Shown here: piece by piece, positions 1 through 6,700 of the stretch
Layout of the letters: the number at the start of each line of letters is the position of its first letter
Numbering within the stretch: the stretch's first letter is position 1
Source: Gp6-AA40 sp035647075
GTDB taxonomy: Bacteria; Acidobacteriota; Vicinamibacteria; Vicinamibacterales; UBA2999
DNA length: 27,593 nucleotides
Assembly: GCA_035647075.1 (NCBI GenBank)
Contig: DASROF010000199.1
Location: 1-27,593 of the forward strand
Reading direction: 5' to 3'
The notes under the pieces: generated by a model
Told to the model about the DNA's origin: nothing
The model's input: only the letters and a program-made list of their open reading frames with translations
Databases searched by the model: none
Program-made: the position numbers and the translations under genes

Positions 1-435
1 CCGCTCGTCACCGACATCAACCTGTCGCTCGACGATCGATTCCTCTATGTCTCCTGTTTTGGCACGGGCGAGCTGAAACAATTCGACGTATCCGATCCCT
101 TCAACCCCGTCGAGACCGGCTCGGTGAAGCTCGGGGGCATCGTTCGTCGCCAGGCGCACCCGACGCGTCCGGACAAACCGTTGAACGGCGCACCGCAGAT
201 GGTCGAGATCAGCCGGGACGGTCAGCGTCTCTACGTCACCAACTCGCTGTATCGCACGTGGGACGACCAGTTCTATCCCGACGGCCTCAACGGCTGGCTG
301 GCCAAAGTAGACGTGCGACCCAACGGCGGCATCGAGCTCGCGCCCGCTGGCTTCATGGAGTTCGAGGGGATGCGGCCGCACCAGGTTCACCTAGAGGGCG
401 GCGACGCCAGCTCCGATTCCTACTGCTTCTCGTGA
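1..435 (+). CDS. SBP56 family selenium-binding protein / methanethiol oxidase, C-terminal part
   Basis: The gene is cut by the window start; the first base begins a codon and the frame is open to a TGA stop. The ~144 visible residues match the C-terminal end of the SBP56 family: a beta-propeller-like stretch (LSLDDRFLYVSCFGTGELKQ), then QMVEISRDGQRLYVTNSLY, then HQVHLEGGDASSDSYCFS, very close to the family's usual C-terminus. Bacterial members studied so far are copper-dependent methanethiol oxidases that convert methanethiol to formaldehyde, hydrogen sulfide and hydrogen peroxide, usually in the periplasm; this activity is inferred from the family. The export signal and most metal ligands would lie upstream of the window. 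The next gene starts 7 nt after the stop, so the two are probably cotranscribed. Confidence 0.9.
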   Translation, partial: PLVTDINLSLDDRFLYVSCFGTGELKQFDVSDPFNPVETGSVKLGGIVRRQAHPTRPDKPLNGAPQMVEISRDGQRLYVTNSLYRTWDDQFYPDGLNGWLAKVDVRPNGGIELAPAGFMEFEGMRPHQVHLEGGDASSDSYCFS

Positions 436-442
436 GACGCAT

Positions 443-1084
443 ATGACGAGCGAGCTGACGACGTCGTGGGCAATGCTGGTGGCACTCGGCGCGTTCCACG
501 GCATTAATCCGGGTATGGGCTGGCTGTTCGCGGTTGCGCTCGGCATGCAGGAGCGCCGTCGCGGTGCGGTGATCCGGGCGCTATTACCGCTCGGCGTCGG
601 GCACGCGCTGGCGGTGGCCGGCGCCGTTGGCGCTGCGATCGCGATCGGATTCGTCATCCCTCTGAGCTGGCTGCGCTGGCCGATCGCCGGAATGCTCGTC
701 TCGTTTGGCATCCTCCGCCTCATTCGTCACCGACACCCCCGGTGGGCCGGTATGCGCGTGGGCATGTTCGGCCTCACCGCGTGGTCGTTCCTCATGGCGA
801 CCGCACACGGTGCCGGGCTGATGGTGGTGCCGGTGTTTATGGGGATGTCGATGTCGGGGACGGGAGCACACGCGCACCACATGCCCGCCACAGGGATGGG
901 CACTGGAACTGCGTTTCTCGCAACCGGTCTGCACGCGCTCGGTTATCTGGCGGTGACCGCGTTCGTCGCGGTGCTGGTTTTCGAAAAGCTTGGTGTCGGT
1001 ATCCTGCGCCGCGCCTGGTTCAACCTCGATCTGATCTGGTCAGCGGCGCTTGTCGCGACCGGGGCGATGACGCTGTCGTTGTGA
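443..1084 (+). CDS. Polytopic membrane protein with Met/His-rich loop, possible metal transporter
   Basis: This 213-residue protein has about six hydrophobic segments (roughly residues 9-32, 45-76, 78-93, 103-133, 152-175, 190-212). The first carries GAFHGINPGMGWLF, which resembles the HG-x-x-PG-(H) signature in the first helix of NicO/RcnA-type nickel/cobalt exporters and relatives; I cannot assign it firmly to that family. Between segments 4 and 5 lies a Met/His-rich stretch (MGMSMSGTGAHAHHMPATGM) typical of copper- or nickel-binding loops. The gene lies 7 nt after an SBP56 gene whose characterised relatives need copper, so delivery or export of metal for that enzyme is a reasonable inference. 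A GAGA purine run precedes the ATG. The next gene is convergent. Confidence 0.8.
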   Translation: MTSELTTSWAMLVALGAFHGINPGMGWLFAVALGMQERRRGAVIRALLPLGVGHALAVAGAVGAAIAIGFVIPLSWLRWPIAGMLVSFGILRLIRHRHPRWAGMRVGMFGLTAWSFLMATAHGAGLMVVPVFMGMSMSGTGAHAHHMPATGMGTGTAFLATGLHALGYLAVTAFVAVLVFEKLGVGILRRAWFNLDLIWSAALVATGAMTLSL

Positions 1085-1108
1085 GAGGAGACGTGTCATG
1101 CGCATCCT

Positions 1109-1588
1109 CTACCCATCCCCCTGGTCTCGGCGTGATCGCTTCGTCTCTCCGCGCTTCACCTTTGAAGTGATCCGCCGCTCGTTCGACCCGGTCGTCGGCC
1201 TTGTCTTGCGCCGTCGCTTCGGACGCACAGCGGCCTGTGCGAGCAGCTGGCGCAGACGTTCGTGTGCGGCGTCACGGTTGGCCGACTGCGTCCGGTGCTC
1301 GCGGCTGTCGATCCGCAGTACGCCATCGCCCGTCATCCGGCGGCCGGCCAGCGTCACCAGCCGCTGCTTGACGTCCGCGGGCAGCGAGGATCGAGCAATG
1401 TCGACGCGCAGTTCGACTGCGGTCGACACCTTGTTCACGTTTTGGCCGCCCGGACCGGAGGCTCTGACGAACCGTTCCTCGATCTCGGTCTCGTAAAGAG
1501 CGATCTCATCACTGATGCGGATAGTCGCGTGACGGCGCGCTGGCGCAATGTCCCGACTAGCCACGATCGACGATGGCATCCATGGCAC
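1109..1588 (-). CDS. arfB: Alternative ribosome-rescue factor ArfB (class I RF-like hydrolase)
   Basis: The 159-aa product has the GGQ signature of peptidyl-tRNA hydrolysing release factors in the form RASGPGGQNVNKVSTAVELR, just after a short N-terminal region and without codon-recognition domains. That layout and length are typical of ArfB/YaeJ, which enters ribosomes stalled on non-stop mRNA and releases the nascent chain. The C-terminus is a long basic tail rich in Lys and Arg (RPKRRRKTRP, then KVKRGETKRSRRD), matching the family tail that enters the empty mRNA channel. The start is uncertain: GTG at 1588, ATG at 1579 or a nearby downstream GTG are all possible, and the conserved domain begins near ISDEIALYETEIEERFV. 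It lies downstream of the HAF-repeat gene on the same strand, across an ~85-bp gap holding a kinase relic. Confidence 0.9.
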   Translation of the reverse strand: MPWMPSSIVASRDIAPARRHATIRISDEIALYETEIEERFVRASGPGGQNVNKVSTAVELRVDIARSSLPADVKQRLVTLAGRRMTGDGVLRIDSREHRTQSANRDAAHERLRQLLAQAAVRPKRRRKTRPTTGSNERRITSKVKRGETKRSRRDQGDG

Positions 1589-1662
1589 CGAGTGTACGCG
1601 CGACCCGCGGCCCGGACACGATCCTGGGCCGTCAGGTGGCGATCAAGGTACTTGGTACGAGC
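1573..1662 (+). pseudogene. Degenerate fragment of a Ser/Thr protein kinase N-lobe
   Basis: In the plus frame a short run reads TILGRQVAIKVLGTS. This matches the N-lobe of bacterial Hanks-type kinases (consensus D-T-x-LGR-x-VAIKVL), including the ATP-binding lysine of the AIK motif. Just upstream, in another frame, the DNA reads VYAR around 1598, as expected for the VYRARD block that precedes it, implying small deletions or frameshifts. Nothing C-terminal of the fragment (alphaC Glu, HRD, DFG) follows; the DNA runs into the 3' end of the HAF-repeat gene. It overlaps the 5' end of arfB on the opposite strand. I read it as the remnant of a kinase gene, not a functional gene. Confidence 0.45.
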
Positions 1663-1672
1663 CTGAAGCCGC

Positions 1673-2770
1673 CTACGGATTCGACGCCACCGGCGTCAGC
1701 AGACACGCACGGATCATCACGCCGTCCGGACCATCGAGGTAGCACGTCCCGGCGATCTGTCCAGCGTCGTTGATCCCTCGAACCACCGAGATGAGCGGCC
1801 AGATACCGCCCGGATCCTTGTCGATCGCCTTGTTGAGATCGATCATCGCGCCGTCGCGATACAGGAACACCGAGCCATCCGAGATGCCGACGATGTGGCC
1901 AAAGTTGTTGATGGCATGGGCGCCCGACCAATGCGTGCTGAAAGCGGGATCCGACAGCGTGCCCAGATCCTTGATCACGCCGTTCTCGTAGAGAAACGCG
2001 CGCTCCTCTGAATTCCCATTGCGCCACGCATAACCGACGACTTGCCGCGCGGAATTGACGGCGCTCGGAACGGTCACCGAGATCGGATCGCCATCGAGCG
2101 TCGGAAGTTCGAGCATCGAGTGGCCGTCGAAGAGAAATCCGTGATTCGCGTTGGGCGTCGGCGCCGCCGGCGCCAGCATGCCGACGACGTCTCCGGCGTC
2201 GTTGATCCCGTAGGCGGCGTACGCTGATTGCCGCTTGAGGCGCCACATGTCGCCCGTGCTGTCGACGATCCATGCGCCGCCGTTCGAAGCGCCCGCAATC
2301 GTGCCGCTGTTGTTGATTGCCCACCCAATCGAGGACGGCTCATTCGAGAAGCCTGGGAGGGCGCCGACATCCGTGAACACCCCGTTGAGATAGCGGAACG
2401 CGTGGACGTTCGTTTGGCCAGGCAGGAGGAAGAAGCCGGTCACTTCGCCGGCGTCGTTGATGCTGGTCGCCCAGCCGTAGTTGTCGGTGATCGGCGTCAT
2501 CGTGCCGTTTTGATAGATGAATGGGATCGTCCGCAACGGATCGGTCGGCGACGACGTAAATCCGGCAACGTCGCCGTGGGCGTTGACCGCGAACGCCGCG
2601 CTCGCGTAGACCCAGTCGTAGCAGCAATTGAGCGCGCCGAGATCAGTCACGTTGTACAGCGCACCGCTCGCCCTGAGCGTGACCGGCCTGAACGCCGGTG
2701 TGGCGATCGTCAATGCGGACAGCGCCAGGCAGACAACGATCGCGCGCTTACGGGTGGATTTCAGGGTCAT
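1673..2770 (-). CDS. Exported HAF-repeat protein
   Basis: The product has about 365 residues from the ATG at 2770, chosen because GGAGG lies 4 nt upstream; an in-frame upstream extension to 2809 lacks such a site. It begins with a signal peptide (basic MTLKSTRKR, then IVVCLALSALTIATPA). The mature protein is made of repeats with the pattern (I/V)N-(D/N)-(A/S)-G-x-(V/I)-x-G: INDAGEVTG, INNSGTIAG, INDAGDVVG, INNFGHIVG, INDAGQIAG, each preceded by a strand such as HAFRYLNGVFTDVGALPG. This is the HAF extracellular-repeat family, probably a beta-propeller. Its function is unknown; such proteins occur in many copies in acidobacteria and some proteobacteria. No PEP-CTERM-like anchor is visible. It diverges from the gene at 2968. 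Confidence 0.85.
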   Translation of the reverse strand: MTLKSTRKRAIVVCLALSALTIATPAFRPVTLRASGALYNVTDLGALNCCYDWVYASAAFAVNAHGDVAGFTSSPTDPLRTIPFIYQNGTMTPITDNYGWATSINDAGEVTGFFLLPGQTNVHAFRYLNGVFTDVGALPGFSNEPSSIGWAINNSGTIAGASNGGAWIVDSTGDMWRLKRQSAYAAYGINDAGDVVGMLAPAAPTPNANHGFLFDGHSMLELPTLDGDPISVTVPSAVNSARQVVGYAWRNGNSEERAFLYENGVIKDLGTLSDPAFSTHWSGAHAINNFGHIVGISDGSVFLYRDGAMIDLNKAIDKDPGGIWPLISVVRGINDAGQIAGTCYLDGPDGVMIRACLLTPVASNP

Positions 2771-2967
2771 GACGCCTCCGGACGCAGCGCAAGGCAACAT
2801 CCGAACCACCCAATTCCTTCGGCGACTCCGACCTCGGCCGCGGAGCGCATACCCAACCTGAAACGCTTCTTACAGTCCTGCCGCTCCAGCCGTCACCTTC
2901 TCAATCGGTTGCCAAACGCACACGACTGGGAGCATCCTGATGGCATCCCCACCATCGGAGCCGGAAC

Positions 2968-3498
2968 ATGGCCTCCAGGCACCGCTCCTGTCGTGCGCGA
3001 GCTGTCATCCTTCTCACAGCGGCTGCGTGGCTCTTCCCTGCACGGCTATGGGCCCAGGAGCGGCCCGCTGCACTGCACGGCGTCAACGCGGTGACCGTCG
3101 ACGTGTCCATCGTCGCCCCCGATGGCGTCATTCCCGTCGGACTGACAGAGGCGCGGTTGCGGACGATCGCCGAGCTGAAACTCCGATCATGGGCACTCAC
3201 CGTCGTGCCGCCTGCAGATGCCGAAAAGAATCCCGGAGCCGTGCCACGCGTCGACCTTGACGTCACCATGCTGGAAACGCGAGCGATTCAGAAGCTGGAA
3301 GGCTATGCGTTCCATACCCGTGTGACAGTCATTGAACCGGGCATCAGCATCCGCAACGGCGCGTCCGTGAACGGTGAACTCTGGTCGGGCTCGTTCCTGA
3401 ACGTCAGCGCCGTAAAAAGCATCACGGCCGACGTCGAGCGGGCAGCCACGGAACTGCTCGATCAATTCATCAACGAGTGGCTGCGCGCGCGGCGCTGA
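2968..3498 (+). CDS. Exported protein of unknown function
   Basis: I do not recognise this 176-aa protein. It starts with a typical signal peptide: basic SRHRSCRAR, hydrophobic AVILLTAAAWLF, then a likely cleavage site near ARLWAQ|E. The mature part (~145 aa) alternates predicted strands and helices and has no cysteines or obvious catalytic motif. The C-terminal ~30 residues (AVKSITADVERAATELLDQF) look like an amphipathic helix, as in small periplasmic or outer-membrane-associated lipid- or assembly-binding proteins. GGAG sits 8 nt before the ATG and supports the start. It is a single gene, divergent from the HAF-repeat gene and 216 bp upstream of the MreB-like gene. Confidence 0.75.
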   Translation: MASRHRSCRARAVILLTAAAWLFPARLWAQERPAALHGVNAVTVDVSIVAPDGVIPVGLTEARLRTIAELKLRSWALTVVPPADAEKNPGAVPRVDLDVTMLETRAIQKLEGYAFHTRVTVIEPGISIRNGASVNGELWSGSFLNVSAVKSITADVERAATELLDQFINEWLRARR

Positions 3499-3714
3499 CG
3501 TCCGCCCCGCGCCGAAGGCGGCAACGGACAAGCTCTGCTGTGGGTTCTGGCCGATTCGGCCGACCGTTCAGAATCGTGATGCCCGGGCGGAATCGGTATT
3601 CCCCACCTCCGCCGCCTTCATGCCACTCTCCGCGAGCGCGTCGAAAACACACGGAATGTCGCGAGTTGGTCTCTATGGGGCTGATGGAACCGATATTGTT
3701 TCGCTGGCGACGTC

Positions 3715-4722
3715 ATGGGGATGTTTTCGACCTCCTCGGATGTGGCCATCGATCTCGGGACCGCGAACACGTGCATCTATACGCGTGGCGCCGTTGCGCT
3801 GAACGAGCCCTCGGTCGTCGCGTTCAACACCGCGAACGGCGGGATCGAAGCCATCGGTGCGGAGGCGCGCGAGATGTTCGGGCGTACTCCTGTGAACATC
3901 AATCCGGTCTGGCCCGTGCGGAATGGCGTCATCGCTGATTTCGCGGCGGTCGAAAAGATGCTCACGCACTTCGTGCGCAAAGCGAGGGGGCGCAGCTATT
4001 CGCGAGCCCGCGTGGTGATCGGCGTTCCGGCGGCCAGCACCCAGGTGGAACGCCGCGCTGTCAAGGAAAGTGCGAACCGCATGAAGGCCAGCGAGGTGTA
4101 CCTGGTGGACGAACCGATGGCCGCGGCCATCGGCGCAGGACTTCCGGTGACGGAACCCGCGGGCAACATGATTATCGACATCGGAGGCGGAACGACCGAC
4201 ATCGCCGTGGTCTCGCTGTCCGGCGTCGTCTATGCGAGTTCCTTACGAATCGCAGGCGGTGAGATGGACGAGGCGATCGTGCACCATCTGAAACGGCGCC
4301 ATAACCTGCTCATCGGCCAGCCGACGGCAGAACGGATCAAGTGCGACATCGGGTCGGCCGCGCCGCTCGAGAAACCGTTGCGGATGGAAGTGAAAGGCCG
4401 CCATCTGTCTGAAGGCGTGCCTCGTACCGTGACGATTACTGATGCAGAGGTGCGAGAGGCGCTCTCCGAATCGGTTCGCGCGATCCTGAAGGCCGTTCGT
4501 GAGGCGCTCGAGTGCGTACCACCCGAGTTGTGTGCCGACATCCATGAGCGTGGCGTCGTGCTCACGGGCGGAGTGGCGTTCCTGCGAAAGCTCGACGAAT
4601 ACCTCGGCAAGGGGACCGGGCTCACGGTGATCAAAGCCGGCGAGCCGCTGACCACTGTCGTCACTGGCGCTGGACGGCTACTGACTGACCGGGCTCTATT
4701 GTCGAAAGTGGCAGTCCATTGA
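3715..4722 (+). CDS. mreB: MreB-like bacterial actin (rod-shape determining family)
   Basis: The 335-residue product, the usual MreB length, shows the actin/Hsp70 ATPase signatures: phosphate-1 loop DVAIDLGTANT (residues ~9-19), the block VVIGVPAASTQVERRAVKE (~100-118), VYLVDEPMAAAIGAGLPV (~128-145), phosphate-2 loop DIGGGTTD (155-162), and the C-terminal adenosine motif VVLTGGVAFLR. MreB forms membrane-bound filaments that guide elongation-mode peptidoglycan synthesis. No mreC, mreD, pbp2 or rodA is nearby, so this may be an extra paralogue. Either the ATG at 3715 or the one at 3721 could be used; MFSTSSDVAIDLGTANT from 3721 resembles typical MreB starts, and neither has a strong Shine-Dalgarno. 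The 216-bp upstream gap shows only a weak GGCCG/CGGCC hairpin. Three envelope genes follow on the same strand. Confidence 0.92.
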   Translation: MGMFSTSSDVAIDLGTANTCIYTRGAVALNEPSVVAFNTANGGIEAIGAEAREMFGRTPVNINPVWPVRNGVIADFAAVEKMLTHFVRKARGRSYSRARVVIGVPAASTQVERRAVKESANRMKASEVYLVDEPMAAAIGAGLPVTEPAGNMIIDIGGGTTDIAVVSLSGVVYASSLRIAGGEMDEAIVHHLKRRHNLLIGQPTAERIKCDIGSAAPLEKPLRMEVKGRHLSEGVPRTVTITDAEVREALSESVRAILKAVREALECVPPELCADIHERGVVLTGGVAFLRKLDEYLGKGTGLTVIKAGEPLTTVVTGAGRLLTDRALLSKVAVH

Positions 4723-4757
4723 TCGCGACGCACGCGCAGGAGCCATGGGAGGGAGCG

Positions 4758-4982
4758 ATGAGTATCTGGAACGAGTTCAAGAATGCGATTCTGCCGTGGC
4801 TGCTCGCCAGCGCGGTGATCGCCTTCTTAGTTGCCGAGCATCAACGAACCACCGCCGCCCTGCTGGATGCGAACACCCGTCTCGCGAACGCGGTTGAACA
4901 GCAGGGCAAAGCACTCGACGGGGTGCGCGCACTCCTTGCGTCGCAGGGATACACGCTGCCCCCTTTAAACAAGCCGCAGTGA
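4758..4982 (+). CDS. Small single-TM coiled-coil protein
   Basis: This is a 74-residue protein from the ATG at 4758, chosen because GGGAGGGAGC lies directly upstream; a TTG at 4719 would overlap the mreB stop and adds nothing conserved. The N-terminus is amphipathic (MSIWNEFKNAI) followed by one membrane segment (LPWLLASAVIAFLV) and then a heptad-like helix (RTTAALLDANTRLANAVEQQ) ending in a Pro-rich tail. I do not recognise the family. The layout, one TM plus a short coiled coil on the far side, is what phage spanin-like or small holin-like proteins and divisome accessory proteins have. Its stop overlaps the start of the next gene (GTGA), so the two are translationally coupled. Confidence 0.7.
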   Translation: MSIWNEFKNAILPWLLASAVIAFLVAEHQRTTAALLDANTRLANAVEQQGKALDGVRALLASQGYTLPPLNKPQ

Positions 4983-5278
4983 TTCATGGGCTTCGGGTGC
5001 CGGTCCATTTGACGTCACGCGAATCACTGCGGATGTTCAACCTGGCTGATATCTGGGCGGCCCGCACCGGGCAGCGCGTCCAGCTCGTGTCGGCAAACGA
5101 CCACGTCCACAGCCGCCGCTCTTTTCACTACTCGGGCCTGGCGGTCGATTTCCAATCGTCGGATCCCGACGGGCTTTCCTCGACATTCAGGCTCGCGGGC
5201 TACCGGGTCCTGTGGAAGGTGCCCGGCCACTTCGGTCACATCCACGTGGAGCAAGCCCGTTCGCTGATCGGCCGATAG
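4979..5278 (+). CDS. Minimal M15-type (D-Ala-D-Ala carboxypeptidase/endolysin-like) peptidase domain
   Basis: This 99-aa protein starts with GTG overlapping the previous stop by 4 nt. It contains the M15 metal-site pattern S-x-x-H-x-x-G-x-A-x-D as RRSFHYSGLAVDF, followed ~35 residues later by HFGHIHVE, which can supply the third zinc ligand and the catalytic acid. Peptidase M15 proteins (VanX/VanY, YcbK/DUF882-like, phage endolysins) cleave peptidoglycan stem peptides. It is shorter than most members (usually 130-200 aa) and the N-terminal part of the fold is reduced. No signal peptide is visible, so it would reach the cell wall only through a partner, a feature shared with phage endolysins. 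The coupled upstream TM protein and downstream membrane protein suggest a common envelope task. Confidence 0.75.
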   Translation: MIHGLRVPVHLTSRESLRMFNLADIWAARTGQRVQLVSANDHVHSRRSFHYSGLAVDFQSSDPDGLSSTFRLAGYRVLWKVPGHFGHIHVEQARSLIGR

Positions 5279-5285
5279 TTCCAAC

Positions 5286-6197
5286 ATGGACACGGTGCCC
5301 GAGCGCCTGATCGCCTGGCTGCTTCGCTCGGTATCAAGAGCGGTGCTCTTCGCCGGCTTCGCGATGCTGGTGGCGGGCGGCGCGACGTTCAGCATGCTGT
5401 CGGGCGACGGGGTGCCGCATGCGATTGCCGTGACCCTGCTGCAGATCGGCGCCGACTTCGCGCTGACCGGCGCAGCCGCCACCTGGCTGTCCCAATCGCG
5501 CGCAGCGCTCCTGCCGAACGAGTTGGCGACGGTTGCGGACAGTCAGCGTCCCCCCCTCGGCTGGCTGATCGTGCTTGCCGCGATTCTCGTCGCAGCGCCA
5601 GTCTGGCTGGTGTTCACGCTGCAGCCGTTCCTCGCGGAGTGGCGCTACGTGCTTGGCCTGCTCGAGACGCCGGGCCTGTGGGACAACGCGAACGCCAACA
5701 TGTCGGGCGTGGTCCTGATACCGCTGGCGGCAGCGTTGACGCCGCCGTTCTTCGAGCTGGCGATGCTGGTCGGAGTCGCTGTCACGTCAGCGACGCTGCT
5801 ACCTCTACTGATGGCGCGCAGTCCGCGGTTCCCCCGTTTCTATCTCGTATGCGTCATGCTGTTGTCGGGGCTCGCGTTCGCGAGCATGCGCGGGGCCGAG
5901 GCAGCGACGCTCGCATCGGATGCGCTGAGACAGCTCGTCAACACCACAAGCGCCAACGCGCAGGAAGCGGCAACCCTTCGCCAAGCGCTCGAGCGCTACG
6001 CTATCGTCGGGTCGACGGTGCCGCCGCTTCTGTTGACGGGGTTCATCTACGTCCTCTTTGTGCCAGCGATCGTCACGTCTACGCGCGTACGCCTGACGTT
6101 CGCACAGCGCCAGCCGCCATTGGTCTCCACGCCAGCGGCAGCATCAGACGTGGCCGCGATCACGAACCCGCCGCGGTTTCCAGGAACAGGTTTCTAG
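5286..6197 (+). CDS. Polytopic membrane protein of unknown function
   Basis: This 303-residue protein is not recognised. It has about six hydrophobic segments (near residues 15-38, 45-68, 92-115, 140-175, 180-200, 235-260) separated by short loops, and a low-complexity Pro/Ala C-terminal tail (PLVSTPAAASDVAAI). The loop near residues 205-235 is helical and polar (LRQLVNTTSANAQEAATLRQ). There is no transporter or enzyme motif that I can name. The ATG lies 7 nt after the M15 peptidase stop, so it is almost certainly in the same transcript. The stop is only 3 nt from the stop of a convergent gene. Confidence 0.75.
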   Translation: MDTVPERLIAWLLRSVSRAVLFAGFAMLVAGGATFSMLSGDGVPHAIAVTLLQIGADFALTGAAATWLSQSRAALLPNELATVADSQRPPLGWLIVLAAILVAAPVWLVFTLQPFLAEWRYVLGLLETPGLWDNANANMSGVVLIPLAAALTPPFFELAMLVGVAVTSATLLPLLMARSPRFPRFYLVCVMLLSGLAFASMRGAEAATLASDALRQLVNTTSANAQEAATLRQALERYAIVGSTVPPLLLTGFIYVLFVPAIVTSTRVRLTFAQRQPPLVSTPAAASDVAAITNPPRFPGTGF

Positions 6198-6200
6198 CGG

Positions 6201-6692
6201 CTAGATAGTCGCTTCGACCGACGCCGCAACCGTGCTCATGGCCTCGAGGACCGGACGCCATTTCTCTTCTGTAAAGCGACCGGGAAAGATCACGAAGCCG
6301 ACCGGCTTCCACATCGTCTTCAACCAACCGTCTTCCACTGTCAGCAACAGATCGCGTGCGGCGATCGTGAACAAAGCCTTTCGGCCCGCTTCGTCGCGCG
6401 TGTGCGCCTCGATGCCGCTGGCGTCGAGCGTCGCCGGCCCGCCGGTCCGAACCGCGATGACCAGATATCCGGCCTGGTGCTTCCCGCGTCTCTGCTGCAG
6501 CCGTATCGCGACTTCCCTGCCGCCAAACCGGCCGGTCACGTACGAACGACCTGAGAAGAAACTGAAAGGACTCTGCTGGATGACCGGGGCCTCGAGCAGC
6601 CGGGCAAAGGCAGGCAGAAACGCCCGCCCGGGCGCCATCAGCATCCAGACAACGAAGACCACTGCAACGAGCGAGAGCAGTATGAACGGCAC
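6201..6692 (-). CDS. Membrane-anchored protein of unknown function
   Basis: This is a 163-aa protein starting with GTG. It has one N-terminal TM segment (FILLSLVAVVFVVWMLMAPG) and a ~140-residue soluble domain that I do not recognise, with strand-rich stretches such as SYVTGRFGGREVAIRLQQRR and GYLVIAVRT. It starts 8 nt after the stop of the AlkP-family gene on the same strand, so it is probably the second gene of a two-gene operon. Shine-Dalgarno pairing is weak, fitting translational coupling. No cysteine pair or metal motif is visible. Confidence 0.7.
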   Translation of the reverse strand: MPFILLSLVAVVFVVWMLMAPGRAFLPAFARLLEAPVIQQSPFSFFSGRSYVTGRFGGREVAIRLQQRRGKHQAGYLVIAVRTGGPATLDASGIEAHTRDEAGRKALFTIAARDLLLTVEDGWLKTMWKPVGFVIFPGRFTEEKWRPVLEAMSTVAASVEATI

Positions 6693-6700
6693 GTCTATTT

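Noticed and set aside
2228..3094. 288-codon plus-strand open frame opposite the HAF-repeat gene
   Set aside because: The minus frame shows clear HAF repeats and a signal peptide; the plus frame is Arg-rich and runs across the next gene's start.
3715..4722. ParM-type plasmid segregation actin
   Set aside because: Sequence blocks and length fit MreB, and no ParR-like gene or parC-type repeat is nearby.
4758..6197. A prophage
   Set aside because: Only the small TM protein and M15-type peptidase resemble lysis genes; no integrase, capsid, tail, terminase or attachment repeats are visible.
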